DNA of 64,000 nucleotides from Sphingomonas sp. So64.6b. GTDB lineage: Bacteria > Pseudomonadota > Alphaproteobacteria > Sphingomonadales > Sphingomonadaceae. The stretch is from contig NZ_CP048817.1 of the NCBI RefSeq assembly GCF_014171475.1, positions 1,612,001 through 1,676,000 on the forward strand, in the 5' to 3' direction. Positions 55,331 to 64,000 of the stretch are shown piece after piece. The notes beneath the pieces are model-generated. The model was not told the origin of the DNA. It saw nothing but the letters and a program-made list of their open reading frames with translations, and ran no database searches. Each line of letters begins with the position of its first letter. The first letter of the stretch is position 1. The position numbers and the translations under genes are program-made.

Positions 55331-56524
55331 ATGACGGTCAGTCCTGCCTCCCGCCCCGCCTCACCTCGCCCCGCCCGACCTCACATTGCCGCGATCATCG
55401 TCGCTGCTGGCCAGGGCCTGCGCAGTGGTGGCGACGGCCCGAAGCAGTTCGCACCCGTCGCGGGCAAGCCGATGATTGCGCACAGCCATGCCACGCTCGA
55501 CGCGCATCCGGCGATCGACCGGGTGATCGTCGTGATCGGCGACGGTCAGGATGCCGAACTCGACAAGGCGCTCGGCCTGGTCGAGCGGGTGACCGGTGGC
55601 GCCACCCGACGCCTGTCGGTTCTGGCGGGGCTGGAGCATCTCGCCGAAACCGACATCGATCGCGTGCTGATCCACGATGCCGCCCGCCCTTTCCTGCCCG
55701 TGGCGGTGATCGATCGCCTGCTCGCCGCGCTGGACGAGGATGCCGGCGCGGTTCCCGCCCTGCCCGTCGCCGACACGCTTGCGCGCGGCATGGAGGTGCT
55801 TGGCGCGGGCGTTTCGCGCGACGGCCTGTTCCGTATCCAGACGCCTCAGGCGTTCCGCTTCGACGCGATCCTCGCCGCACATCGCGGCTGGAGCGGCGAC
55901 GAACCCACCGACGACGCGCAGATGCTGCGTAAATCAGGAGCGGCCGTGGCTTTGGTCGAAGGCGACACGATGCTCGAAAAAGTGACTTATCCGGCCGATT
56001 TCGCGAGTGCCGAGGCGCGTCATGCCGCAACGATGCGCGTGCGCAGCGCAAGCGGTTATGACGTCCATCGCCTGGCCGAAGGTGAAGAATTATGGCTAGG
56101 TGGCGTCCTGATCCCGCACGACAAGGGCCTGTCGGGACATAGCGATGCCGATGTCGCGCTCCACGCGATCACCGATGCCTTGCTCGGCACGATTGCCGCG
56201 GGCGATATCGGCACGCACTTCCCGCCCAGCGACCCGCAGTGGCGCGGCGCGGATTCGGCGCAGTTCCTGGAATACGCCGCCGCGCTGATCCGGGAACGTG
56301 GCGGCATCATCGATTTTATCGACCTGACGATCATTTGCGAGGCACCGAAGATCGGCCCGCACCGCGCGGCGATGCGCGACCGCGTCGCGGCGCTGTTGCG
56401 GCTCACCGCCGGCCAGATTAGCATCAAGGCAACGACCACCGAGCGTCTCGGCTTCACCGGACGCGGCGAAGGCATCGCCGCGCAGGCGATCGCGACGATC
56501 AGGATCACGGGGGATGCACTATGA
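55331..56524 (+). CDS. ispDF: Bifunctional IspD/IspF of the MEP pathway
   Basis: A 397-residue fusion. The IspD part (about 17-235) has AAIIVAAGQGLRSGGDGPKQF, HDAARPFLP and the cytidylyltransferase strands; it makes CDP-ME. The IspF part (about 240-397) has SGYDVHRLAEGEELWLGG, LSGHSDADVALHAITDALLG and ATTTERLGFTGRGEGIAAQA; it makes the cyclic diphosphate. The kinase step (IspE) is between them and is not in the window. Fusion is common in alphaproteobacteria. Its stop overlaps the next gene (ATGA). Confidence 0.97.
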   Translation: MTVSPASRPASPRPARPHIAAIIVAAGQGLRSGGDGPKQFAPVAGKPMIAHSHATLDAHPAIDRVIVVIGDGQDAELDKALGLVERVTGGATRRLSVLAGLEHLAETDIDRVLIHDAARPFLPVAVIDRLLAALDEDAGAVPALPVADTLARGMEVLGAGVSRDGLFRIQTPQAFRFDAILAAHRGWSGDEPTDDAQMLRKSGAAVALVEGDTMLEKVTYPADFASAEARHAATMRVRSASGYDVHRLAEGEELWLGGVLIPHDKGLSGHSDADVALHAITDALLGTIAAGDIGTHFPPSDPQWRGADSAQFLEYAAALIRERGGIIDFIDLTIICEAPKIGPHRAAMRDRVAALLRLTAGQISIKATTTERLGFTGRGEGIAAQAIATIRITGDAL

Positions 56525-57054
56525 CGACGAAGCGGATCGGGCTGACGACGGCGATCGCCTTATGGGCTGGTCTCGCGGCGACCGGCGTGCAGGCGGGAGA
56601 AGCAACCAAGCCCTGCGTCACAGCGCCCGAGGCGACCGCCTTGATGCTCTACGTCGCGCCGGATGCTCTCCGTTCTGTCGGGATCATCTGTTCCTCGACC
56701 TTGCCGGCAAACGCGCTGGTGCGGCAGACCTCGGGCACATTCTTCGACAAATATCGCGGGCAAGCCGATATTTCCTGGCCGCTGGCCAAGGCGGCGATAT
56801 CGAAGATGTCCGGCCAGGATCTGAGCGTCATCCTCGACACCGATGCGGCACGGACGTTGATGTCGGCGATCGTCGCGCCGCTGATCACCAAGGATATCAA
56901 GGCGAAGGACTGCCCGGCGATCAACCGTATCACGACGCTCATCGCCCCGCTGCCGCCGCGCGACGCGGCCGAGTTAGTCGTGACGATCCTGCAATTGAGC
57001 AAGGACAAGGGTGCGAAGCAGAATCTGCCGATCTGCCCGATGACCGCGTCGTGA
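56521..57054 (+). CDS. Exported protein of unknown function
   Basis: A 177-residue protein with a signal peptide (1-25, ending GVQAG) and four cysteines in the mature part (C32, C57, C131, C172), which could form two disulfides. The rest is mostly helical with no recognised domain. It overlaps ispDF by four bases and pncC by three or four, so it is firmly embedded in this operon and presumably periplasmic. No function assigned. Confidence 0.8.
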   Translation: MTTKRIGLTTAIALWAGLAATGVQAGEATKPCVTAPEATALMLYVAPDALRSVGIICSSTLPANALVRQTSGTFFDKYRGQADISWPLAKAAISKMSGQDLSVILDTDAARTLMSAIVAPLITKDIKAKDCPAINRITTLIAPLPPRDAAELVVTILQLSKDKGAKQNLPICPMTAS

Positions 57055-57056
57055 CC

Positions 57057-57590
57057 ATGGATACCATCCTGCCCGCCGAGCTGGTCGAGGCCGCCCGGCG
57101 CGTCGTTGACAGCAATCGTGTCGCGGGGCGCAGGATCACCGTCGCCGAAAGCTGCACCGGCGGTCTCGTGGCGGCCGCGATCACCGAGATTCCGGGCTCT
57201 TCGGATATATTGGAGGCCGGCTTCGTCACTTATTCGAACGACGCCAAGCTCGAATTGCTCAAGATCAGCCCCGACGTGCTGGAAACCTTCGGCGCGGTGT
57301 CGATCGCGGTGGCGTGGAGCATGGCGCAAGCCGCGCTTGAAATGAGCGGTGCGGATGTCTCGGTCGCGATCACCGGCGTGGCCGGACCGGGTGGCGGCAC
57401 GGAGAAGAAGCCGGTCGGCACAGTGGTCTTCGCGCGTGCCGAAAAGGGCGCTGACCCTGCGCATATCGTCGCCGATCGCAAGGATTTCGGTGACCTCGGT
57501 CGCGGCGGCGTCAGGCTTCAAGCGGCGTTGTGTGCGCTCGAACTGCTGGTCGCGCCGGCCCCCGTCCCTGTCCTTGCCGACCCTGAATAA
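57057..57590 (+). CDS. pncC: Nicotinamide-nucleotide amidase (CinA C-terminal type)
   Basis: A 177-residue protein corresponding to the CinA C-terminal domain, which deamidates NMN in pyridine-nucleotide salvage. Motifs: ITVAESCTGGLVAAAITEIPG, GFVTYSNDAKLELL, ITGVAGPGGGTEKKPVGTV. The GTG at 57051 overlaps the previous stop and is an alternative start. Its last 73 bases overlap the RatA-like gene on the opposite strand. Confidence 0.94.
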   Translation: MDTILPAELVEAARRVVDSNRVAGRRITVAESCTGGLVAAAITEIPGSSDILEAGFVTYSNDAKLELLKISPDVLETFGAVSIAVAWSMAQAALEMSGADVSVAITGVAGPGGGTEKKPVGTVVFARAEKGADPAHIVADRKDFGDLGRGGVRLQAALCALELLVAPAPVPVLADPE

Positions 57591-58009
57591 AGCACCGCCG
57601 CGCGCTCTTCGAACGCGCCGATCATCTTGCGCAAGGCGGAGCCGAATACCTGCCCGGCAAGCATTTCGAACATGCGGTTCTTGAACGCGAAATCGACCGT
57701 GAAATCGACGAGGCAACCGTCCCCATCGGGGCGGAAAATCCATTCGTTACGCAGATGTTTGAGCGGCCCGTCGAGATAATCGACCCGAATATGGTCGGGG
57801 CGCTGCTTCTCGACCTTCGAGGTGAAGGTCTCGCGCAGTCCCTTGAAGCCGACGATCATGTCCGCGACCATCTCGGTCGAACTGTTCGATCGCACCCGGA
57901 TCGCGGTCACCCAGGGCAGAAATTCGGCATAGCGCCCAACATCGGCGACCAGGTCGAACATCTGTTCGCGGCTATAGGGCAGCCGGCGGGTTTCGGCGTG
58001 GCGGGGCAT
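57518..58009 (-). CDS. RatA/COQ10-family START-like protein
   Basis: A 163-residue polyketide-cyclase/START fold protein. YSREQMFDLVADVGRYAEFLPW and the following strands with VDFTVDFAFKNRMFEML are typical of the COQ10/RatA group, which binds ubiquinone or other lipids and supports respiration. In E. coli the relative RatA was named as a ribosome-association toxin. The stop of lipA shares one base with its start region, so it is co-transcribed with lipA. The 3' end lies antisense to pncC. Confidence 0.9.
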   Translation of the reverse strand: MPRHAETRRLPYSREQMFDLVADVGRYAEFLPWVTAIRVRSNSSTEMVADMIVGFKGLRETFTSKVEKQRPDHIRVDYLDGPLKHLRNEWIFRPDGDGCLVDFTVDFAFKNRMFEMLAGQVFGSALRKMIGAFEERAAVLYSGSARTGTGAGATSSSSAHNAA

Positions 58010-58929
58010 CAGGCGCGAGCGAGCTTTGCCTCTCTTGCCGCACGCAACGCCGCGAAATCGTCACCGGCATGGTAGCTCGACCGGGTCAGCGGCGACGCCG
58101 CAACCAGCAGGAAACCCTTGGCGCGTGCGATTGCGGCATAGGCGTCGAACGCTTGCGGCGTGACGAAGTCCAGCACCTTGGCGTGGCGTGGGGTCGGCTG
58201 GAGGTACTGGCCCATGGTCAGGAAATCGATATCTGCGGAGCGCATATCGTCCATCACCTGGTGCACCTCGAGCCGCTCCTCGCCCAGCCCGACCATCACG
58301 CCGGACTTGGTGAAGATCGATGGATCGTGCCGCTTGACACTCTCCAGCAAACGCAGCGACGCGTAATACCGCGCGCCGGGCCGGATCGTCGGGTAGAGCC
58401 GAGGGACGGTTTCGAGATTGTGGTTATAGACGTCGGGTCGTGCCTCGACGATCGATTCAACCGCGGCTTGCGCCTTGTTACGAAAATCCGGTGTGAGTAT
58501 CTCGATCGTCGTCTTCGGTGTTGTGCGGCGCAGCGCCTGGATCACCTTGACGAATTGCGACGCGCCGCCATCGGGCAAATCGTCACGATCGACCGAGGTG
58601 ATGACGATATGTTCGAGACCAAGCTCGGCCGCCGCGTCGGCGGTGTGCTGCGGTTCGAGCGCATCGACCGCACGCGGCATGCCGGTCTTCACATTACAGA
58701 ACGCACAGGCGCGGGTGCAGGTGTCGCCCAGGATCATCACCGTGGCGTGCTTCTTGGTCCAGCACTCGCCGATGTTCGGGCACGCCGCCTCTTCGCACAC
58801 CGTATTGAGGTTGAGCCGACGCATCATCGCCTTGGTTTCCGCAAAACCGACGCTGGTCGGCGCTTTGACACGGATCCAGTCGGGCTTGCGCTGGCGTTCC
58901 GGGCGGGGGAGCGGAGTCATCTCGTTCAT
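58009..58929 (-). CDS. lipA: Lipoyl synthase
   Basis: A 306-residue radical SAM enzyme that inserts two sulfurs into protein-bound octanoyl groups. The auxiliary cluster cysteines are C45, C50 and C56 ([14 protein letters not shown]), and the radical SAM cluster is C71-x3-C75-x2-C78 (CTRACAFC). Further motifs: [12 protein letters not shown] and MVGLGE. A conserved RSSYHAGD segment near the C terminus provides the last ligand. ATG 58929 or the second ATG at residue 4 may be used. Confidence 0.97.
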   Translation of the reverse strand: MNEMTPLPRPERQRKPDWIRVKAPTSVGFAETKAMMRRLNLNTVCEEAACPNIGECWTKKHATVMILGDTCTRACAFCNVKTGMPRAVDALEPQHTADAAAELGLEHIVITSVDRDDLPDGGASQFVKVIQALRRTTPKTTIEILTPDFRNKAQAAVESIVEARPDVYNHNLETVPRLYPTIRPGARYYASLRLLESVKRHDPSIFTKSGVMVGLGEERLEVHQVMDDMRSADIDFLTMGQYLQPTPRHAKVLDFVTPQAFDAYAAIARAKGFLLVAASPLTRSSYHAGDDFAALRAAREAKLARA

Positions 58930-58994
58930 GAAGTCGCAGATAGCGATGCTTTGACGCGCTTGCCACCCCCCGTCCCCGGTGCAAGAGAAGCCGC

Positions 58995-59624
58995 ATGACC
59001 GGATTTGCTCACCTCATCGACGGCTATCGCCGTTTTCATGATTCGAATTGGTCGCGCGAACGCGCGCGATGGGCTCAGTTGATCGACAAGCAGAAGCCAC
59101 GGGTGATGGTCATCGCCTGTTCGGACAGCCGCGTCGATCCGGCGCAGATCTTCGATACCTTGCCCGGCGAAATCTTCGTCGTGCGCAACATCGCCAATCT
59201 GGTCCCGCCGTTCGAACTCGACGGCAGCCGCCACGGCGTCTCCGCCGCGCTCGAATTCGCGGTCACCCAGCTTGAAGTGTCGGAAATTGTGGTGATGGGG
59301 CATGGCTCGTGCGGCGGTGTCCATGCCTCGATCAGTCAGGAATTTGCCGGCAAGGCACCGGGTGAAGGCGGTTTCATCGCGCACTGGATCGACCTGCTCG
59401 ACGACGCGCGCGATGAGATCGTGTCGCGCATGGGCACCGGCGCAAGCGCGGTCCGCGCACTCGAAATGGAAACGGTGCGGATCAGCATTGCCAATTTGCG
59501 CACCTTTCCGTGCATTCCCGAGCGGGAAGCGGCCGGCACACTCAGGCTGCACGGTGCCTATTTCGCGATCGCCGATGGCATGTTGTATGTGATGGATGAG
59601 GACGGCCGCTTCGATATTGCCTGA
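58995..59624 (+). CDS. Beta-class carbonic anhydrase
   Basis: A 209-residue zinc enzyme interconverting carbon dioxide and bicarbonate. Zinc ligands C42 ([11 protein letters not shown]), H103 and C106 (MGHGSCGGV) and the catalytic D44-R46 dyad are in place. No signal peptide, so it is cytoplasmic. It is divergent from lipA with a 65-base gap. The window thus carries both a true beta carbonic anhydrase and a gamma-type homologue. Confidence 0.96.
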   Translation: MTGFAHLIDGYRRFHDSNWSRERARWAQLIDKQKPRVMVIACSDSRVDPAQIFDTLPGEIFVVRNIANLVPPFELDGSRHGVSAALEFAVTQLEVSEIVVMGHGSCGGVHASISQEFAGKAPGEGGFIAHWIDLLDDARDEIVSRMGTGASAVRALEMETVRISIANLRTFPCIPEREAAGTLRLHGAYFAIADGMLYVMDEDGRFDIA

Positions 59625-59679
59625 ATAGCCGCCGCACGGCACCATGGCGGCGGCCATTAGCGCCGTTTGGGGAAAGCAT

Positions 59680-60954
59680 ATGCAGTGGCGCGAATGGCTT
59701 GCCGGGCTCGGCCTGCCGATCCCGCAAACTCTCGGTATCGAACCGATCGTCGTCGCGGCATTGCTGGTGGTCGGTGCCTATTGGCTCGGCTGGATCATCG
59801 CAGCCCGAGCGACGCCCTCAATCACCCGTGCCCTGCTGCGCTGGACCGAACGCGCCGATGACGCGAGCGGCAAGCTCGTCAAGGGACTGATCCATTATTC
59901 GATCATGGCGCTGATCCTGATCGTCGCCGGCAATGTCACGTCATGGGTGACGGTCGCCCTGATGATCGTCGCGCTGGGACTCGGCTTTGCCCTTGCGATG
60001 CTGGTCTATCGTATCGGCCGGACCTTCGGGCTCGGCATGGCCTTGGCGAGTATCCTGGCGCTCGCCGTTTTCGTCGCGACCGCGGCGGGCACGCTGGGCG
60101 GACTACGGCCGATGATCGATGCGCTCGACGGCATCGGATTCAATGTCGGCTCGCGGCGAATCTCGATGCTCGGTCTGGTCAATTTCATCCTCGTCGCGGC
60201 GATCTTGTTCGTGCTGGCGCGACTGATCAACCGCATCCTGGTCCATTCGATCGCGCGGCTGACGCATCTCGATATTTCGCAGCGCGTGCTGGTGCAGAAG
60301 CTTGGCGGGATCGCGGTGATCATGGTCGCGGTGTTGCTCGGTATCGACCTGCTCGGTATCGACCTGACTGCGCTGGCGGTGTTTTCCGGGGCTATCGGCC
60401 TGGCGGTCGGGTTCGGCCTGCAAAAGACCTTCGGCAATCTCATGGCCGGGCTGATCCTGTTGATGGATCGGTCAGTGAAGCCGGGCGATGTGATCGTCGT
60501 CGGCGATACGTTCGGCGCGGTGACCAAGATCGGCATCCGCGCGGTCTCGGTCGTCACGCGCGACGGCAAGGAACATCTGATCCCGAACGAAACGCTGATG
60601 ACCGAGCCGGTCGAGAACTGGTCCTATTCCAGCCGCAACGTGCGCATCCATATCCCGATCGGCGTGTCTCATTCGTCCGACATCCTGCTCGCGCAGAAAC
60701 TGATGCTGGAGGCGGCGTTCGCCTCGGATCGGGTGCTCGCCGATCCCGCCCCAAGGGTCTGGCTGAAGGCGTTCGGCGAGAGTTCGATCGATCACGAGAT
60801 TCTTGCCTGGATCGCCGACCCTGAGGGCGGTGTGGGTGGTGTTCGATCCGAAATCCTCAACCGGCTGCTGATCCTGTTCCGCGACAACCAAATCGTGCTG
60901 CCCTTCCCGCAGCGCGACGTGAATATCCGCTCTGAGCAAGTTCCCGATCCGTAA
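59680..60954 (+). CDS. MscS-family mechanosensitive channel
   Basis: A 424-residue inner-membrane protein with five or more hydrophobic segments in the first 240 residues and the MscS pore and beta domain after that: VFSGAIGLAVGFGLQKTFGN then LMDRSVKPGDVIVVGD, GAVTKIGIRAVSVVTRDGKE and LIPNETLMTEPVENWS. It releases solutes under osmotic downshock. ATG 59644 is in frame, but ATG 59680 has GGGGAAAG just upstream and is preferred. It is convergent with ppk2. Confidence 0.93.
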   Translation: MQWREWLAGLGLPIPQTLGIEPIVVAALLVVGAYWLGWIIAARATPSITRALLRWTERADDASGKLVKGLIHYSIMALILIVAGNVTSWVTVALMIVALGLGFALAMLVYRIGRTFGLGMALASILALAVFVATAAGTLGGLRPMIDALDGIGFNVGSRRISMLGLVNFILVAAILFVLARLINRILVHSIARLTHLDISQRVLVQKLGGIAVIMVAVLLGIDLLGIDLTALAVFSGAIGLAVGFGLQKTFGNLMAGLILLMDRSVKPGDVIVVGDTFGAVTKIGIRAVSVVTRDGKEHLIPNETLMTEPVENWSYSSRNVRIHIPIGVSHSSDILLAQKLMLEAAFASDRVLADPAPRVWLKAFGESSIDHEILAWIADPEGGVGGVRSEILNRLLILFRDNQIVLPFPQRDVNIRSEQVPDP

Positions 60955-60957
60955 GCC

Positions 60958-61728
60958 CTATTTGAGCGCCTTGCGCGCCAGCTTCTCGACTGCCGAATCG
61001 AGCGGTGGCGGAGTCATATCGACATTCGCCTGGAGCCGGTCGGCGATCGCGGTCAGCGCGGCGATTCGCGCGGCCTTTTTATTGTTGCCGTCGATCGCGG
61101 ACCAGGGCCCCCAGCGCGTATCGGTGCGGCGGAACATCTCGGCCATGGCATCGAGATAGGCGTCGCGTTTGTCGCGGTTGCGATAATCATCGGCGCCGGT
61201 CTTCCAGCGCTTCCACGGATGGTCGAGCCGCGCCTTGAGCCGCTCGTCCTGTTCCTTTTGCGTGGTGTGGATGAACAGTTTGACGATCGTCGTGCCCGAA
61301 TCCGCCTGCTGCGCCTCGAACTCATTGATCTCGTCATAACCACGGCGCCACTGTGCCTCGGTCGCGAAGCCTTCGACCCGCTCGACCAGCACGCGACCAT
61401 ACCAGCTGCGGTCGAACACAGCGATGTTGGCGTTGCCCGGCAGTTTTTTCCAGAAGCGCCACAGGAAATGGTGCGCCAGTTCCTCCTCGGTCGGCGCCGA
61501 GATCGGCCAGACATCGAAGTTGCGCGGGTCCCATTGTGCGGTCAGGCGCTGGATGATGCCGCCCTTGCCCGCCGCGTCCCAACCCTCGAACAGCACCACC
61601 GCGCGCTTCTTGTGCACGATATGCGCGACCTGGATATGGGCGAGCCGTTCCTGAACCGCGGCGAGCGCGTCCGAATAGTCGCCATCGAACTTCTTGCCCG
61701 ATTCATAGTCGGATAGGTTGATGCTCAT
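60958..61728 (-). CDS. ppk2: Polyphosphate kinase 2 family enzyme
   Basis: A 256-residue P-loop kinase using polyphosphate to phosphorylate nucleotides. Walker A is in VLFEGWDAAGKGGIIQRL (about 45-62), Walker B and lid in FDRSWYGRVLVERVEGF, and KRWKTGADDYRNRDKRDAY is typical of single-domain PPK2. Substrate preference (ADP, AMP or GDP) is not readable. It starts 14 bases from the stop of the permease gene, so both may be one transcript. Confidence 0.94.
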   Translation of the reverse strand: MSINLSDYESGKKFDGDYSDALAAVQERLAHIQVAHIVHKKRAVVLFEGWDAAGKGGIIQRLTAQWDPRNFDVWPISAPTEEELAHHFLWRFWKKLPGNANIAVFDRSWYGRVLVERVEGFATEAQWRRGYDEINEFEAQQADSGTTIVKLFIHTTQKEQDERLKARLDHPWKRWKTGADDYRNRDKRDAYLDAMAEMFRRTDTRWGPWSAIDGNNKKAARIAALTAIADRLQANVDMTPPPLDSAVEKLARKALK

Positions 61729-61742
61729 CCCGCATCATAAGC

Positions 61743-63131
61743 TCAATCGGCGGGGATTTGCACGTCCCAAGCGCCGCGTCGACGCAGCACGAACCAGTAA
61801 TAAGCCGCGGAGCCGAGAATCTGCACACCGGTCATGATCAGGCCTGGCCGCCCTTCTTCGAGGTCGAGCCAGCTGGTCCATATGACATAAGCGAGCGCGA
61901 TCAGCGTGACGATCGGCGCGACCGGATACCAGGGCATGCGGTAATGCGCGTGCGCGGTCTTGCCCGAGCGGCGGCCCGAGATCGCCGCAAAGCAGATGCC
62001 GGCATAGATCGCGACCAGCCCGGTGCCGCTCAGCACCAGCAGCAATTGCAGCGGCAGGAAGCAGCATGCCATGCCGATCCCGCCGACCAGCAGCGTCCCG
62101 ACCCAAGGCGACCCAAGTCTGGGGTGGATCGCGGTCATCCAGCGATCGATCGGCCGGCCCCAGCTCCCATCTCGGGCAGTGCCATAGAAGAATCGTGCGC
62201 AAGCCAGGATGCAGGCGATCACCGCATTGATGATGGCGATCACCACACCGATCGACACCCAGGCCGACAGCGTCGCGCCACCGCGTAGCGTCACCAGGAT
62301 ACCGAACGGATCGTCCGCAGTGACAAATGCGTGCAGGTCCGGCGCGCTCATCAGTCCGGCGATGAGTGGCAGCACTTCGAACAGCAGTGTGAAGCCAAGC
62401 GCCCACATGATTGCGCGTGCGATCAGCTTAGATGGCTCATGCATCTCCTCGCCGAAATAGACCGCTGCGCCGTAGCCGTTGAGCGCGAAGATCGCGATCG
62501 AGGTGGCCAGCCCGATCGAAGCGGGCGATGCCGGCACCAGCGCGCCGAGATCGGGCATCACCGGGTGCAACAGGAAGTCGCCGAACGGCCGCACCGCGTC
62601 GGAAAAACCAAGCCACACGACCGCAGCGAGCGCCAGCACCTCGACCAGCAGGAAAAGGCCGGTGACCCAGGCGTTGACCCTGATCTGCAGCAACGCAATC
62701 AGCGTCGATGCACCGACGATCGCAACCGCGACGGGGATTTGCGGCAGGCCCGGCACCAGGGTGGCCAGTACAGCACTGACACCGAGCCCGGCGACCGGTG
62801 GAAAGAGCAAATTGTTGAACACATTGACGCCGAGCATGACAAAACCGGAGAGCGGCCCGAGCGTGTGTGCGACCATGACATATTCGCCACCCGCGACGGG
62901 ATAGGCGGAGGACAGTTCGGCATAGACGAACGCGGTGGCGACACAGACCAGGCCGGCAAGCAGCATGGCCCAGATCGCCCCGGTGCCAGCTACCTGCAGC
63001 ATCCCGGGAATGATCACGAAGACCGAAGATGCCGGCGTCGCGACCGAAAGGGTGAGGAACAACACGCCCATGACGCCAAGGCTGCGAACCAGCCGCGATG
63101 GCGGTTCCGGACTTAGCTGGTCATTGAGCAT
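61743..63131 (-). CDS. APC-family amino acid permease
   Basis: A 462-residue inner-membrane transporter with about 12 hydrophobic segments. The start LVRSLGVMGVLFLTLSVATPASSVFV and the segment ELSSAYPVAGGEYVMVA are the APC-superfamily substrate helices. The first 15 residues are cytoplasmic. The substrate, an amino acid or amine, cannot be told. It is read from a promoter in the 128-base gap after aspS, where a palindromic repeat lies. Confidence 0.92.
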   Translation of the reverse strand: MLNDQLSPEPPSRLVRSLGVMGVLFLTLSVATPASSVFVIIPGMLQVAGTGAIWAMLLAGLVCVATAFVYAELSSAYPVAGGEYVMVAHTLGPLSGFVMLGVNVFNNLLFPPVAGLGVSAVLATLVPGLPQIPVAVAIVGASTLIALLQIRVNAWVTGLFLLVEVLALAAVVWLGFSDAVRPFGDFLLHPVMPDLGALVPASPASIGLATSIAIFALNGYGAAVYFGEEMHEPSKLIARAIMWALGFTLLFEVLPLIAGLMSAPDLHAFVTADDPFGILVTLRGGATLSAWVSIGVVIAIINAVIACILACARFFYGTARDGSWGRPIDRWMTAIHPRLGSPWVGTLLVGGIGMACCFLPLQLLLVLSGTGLVAIYAGICFAAISGRRSGKTAHAHYRMPWYPVAPIVTLIALAYVIWTSWLDLEEGRPGLIMTGVQILGSAAYYWFVLRRRGAWDVQIPAD

Positions 63132-63198
63132 CGTCTATCCGCCCCCGCGAGATCGTCTCGGTTGCGCACATGAGGCACGATAGGCATCGGGACAAGTC

Positions 63199-63248
63199 CC
63201 CGGCGCGGGATCTACCCCCGTCGTCCCGGCTTTCGCGGGGATAACGGT
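63199..63248. repeat. Degenerate palindromic repeat between aspS and the permease
   Basis: CCCCGGCGCGGGATCT near 63199-63213 and CGTCGTCCCGGCTTTCGCGG near 63219-63238 recall the dispersed palindrome family also seen between holB and metG. The stem is imperfect. It may end the aspS transcript. Confidence 0.4.
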
Positions 63249-63259
63249 CGGTTCTGGTG

Positions 63260-64000
63260 TTACGCCGGCTTGACCGCCGGCGCGTCGATCGTGCGGATGT
63301 TGAGTTCCTTCAACTGTTTCGCGGTGGCGAAGTTGGGGGCGCCCATCATCAGGTCCTCGGCCTTTTGCGTCATCGGGAAGGTGATCACTTCGCGAATGTT
63401 CGGCTCGTCGGCGAGCAGCATGACGATCCGGTCCACGCCCGGCGCGGAGCCGCCATGCGGCGGGGCGCCGCACTTGAACGCGTTGATCATGCCCGCGAAG
63501 TTCGTATCGACATCGGCCTGAGTATAACCGGCGATTTCGAACGCCTTGTACATGATCTCCGGCTTGTGGTTCCGCACCGCGCCCGACGATAATTCGATGC
63601 CGTTGCACACGATGTCATACTGATAAGCGAGGATATCGAGCGGGTTCATCGTCTCCAGCGCTTCCATCTCGCCTTGCGGCATCGAGAAGGGGTTGTGGCT
63701 GAAATCGACCTTTTTCGCGTCCTCGTCATATTCGAACATCGGGAAATCGACGATCCAGCAGAACTCGAAGCGGTTCTGGTCGATCAGACCGAGCTGATCG
63801 GCGACGCGCGTGCGCGCCAGCCCTGCGAGCTTCGCCGCCTGGGCTTCCTTGCCCGCCGCGAAGAAGATGCCGTCATTCGGACCAAGGCCAAGCGCCGCGG
63901 CAATCGCCTTCATGCCGTCCTGGCCGTGGTTATTGGCGATCGGGCCGCCAAACACACCGTCCTTCTGCGTCGCATAGCCCAGGCCGGGGAAACCCTCGCT
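63260..64000 (-). CDS. aspS: Aspartyl-tRNA synthetase, C-terminal part (partial)
   Basis: The frame is open to the window edge, so only the last 246 residues are seen. It begins within the bacterial GAD insertion ([20 protein letters not shown]) and contains class II motif 2/3 regions: [36 protein letters not shown] and [19 protein letters not shown], which is motif 3. This bacterial-length form charges tRNA-Asp, and in many alphaproteobacteria also tRNA-Asn for the amidotransferase route. Confidence 0.97.
   Translation of the reverse strand, partial: SEGFPGLGYATQKDGVFGGPIANNHGQDGMKAIAAALGLGPNDGIFFAAGKEAQAAKLAGLARTRVADQLGLIDQNRFEFCWIVDFPMFEYDEDAKKVDFSHNPFSMPQGEMEALETMNPLDILAYQYDIVCNGIELSSGAVRNHKPEIMYKAFEIAGYTQADVDTNFAGMINAFKCGAPPHGGSAPGVDRIVMLLADEPNIREVITFPMTQKAEDLMMGAPNFATAKQLKELNIRTIDAPAVKPA

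Overview
The window looks like a chromosome segment of a high-GC alphaproteobacterium of the order Sphingomonadales (Sphingomonas-like). The inference rests on gene order and gene forms: the run rpsB-tsf-pyrH-frr-uppS-cdsA-dxr-rseP-bamA-skp-fabZ with no lpx genes, the run dusB-ntrB-ntrC-ntrY-ntrX-hfq-hflX, a tandem double-domain Hfq, a fused ispDF, a short-form Psd, and small palindromic repeats of sphingomonad type. No search was run; family calls come from reading motifs.

Layout. Positions 1-1650 are accessory: a small unknown gene, a degenerate tRNA-like segment, a strong hairpin and an IS1595-family transposase. 1652-13773 is mixed metabolism: nitronate monooxygenase, M1 aminopeptidase, Old Yellow Enzyme, BLUF blue-light sensor, gamma carbonic anhydrase, Kef-type antiporter, FAD monooxygenase, icd, psd, pssA. 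14039-25684 is a translation and envelope super-operon with tight stop/start overlaps, ending in fabZ and then rpmE. 25767-27286 holds a PilZ protein, small unknown genes (two AT-rich membrane proteins) and tRNA-Ser(UGA). 27452-37084 is a forward block for cell wall, replication and housekeeping: lytic transglycosylase, RlpA, DD-carboxypeptidase, tmk, holB, metG, TatD, MBL hydrolase, retropepsin-like protease, mazG. 37198-46338 is the reverse-strand nitrogen-control operon dusB-ntrBC-ntrYX followed by hfq-hflX. 55331-64000 is housekeeping again: ispDF, pncC, RatA/COQ10-like protein, lipA, beta carbonic anhydrase, MscS-like channel, PPK2, amino-acid permease and the end of aspS.

The most interesting part is 46911-55247. 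Between the divergent core genes dusB and ispDF sits an approximately 8-kb cassette encoding phosphoketolase, acetate kinase, a heme-PAS oxygen-sensor kinase (FixL), its regulator (FixJ), a 60-aa unknown, a Pat-like GNAT acetyltransferase and an L,D-transpeptidase with an internal duplication. The cassette is bracketed by two diverged copies of a roughly 265-bp direct repeat with a conserved dyad. A nearly identical 26-nt element resembling a FixJ site lies just upstream of both the phosphoketolase gene and the acetyltransferase gene. I read this as a self-contained oxygen-responsive carbon-overflow and acetylation module with positive feedback. The regulatory link is inference from sequence.
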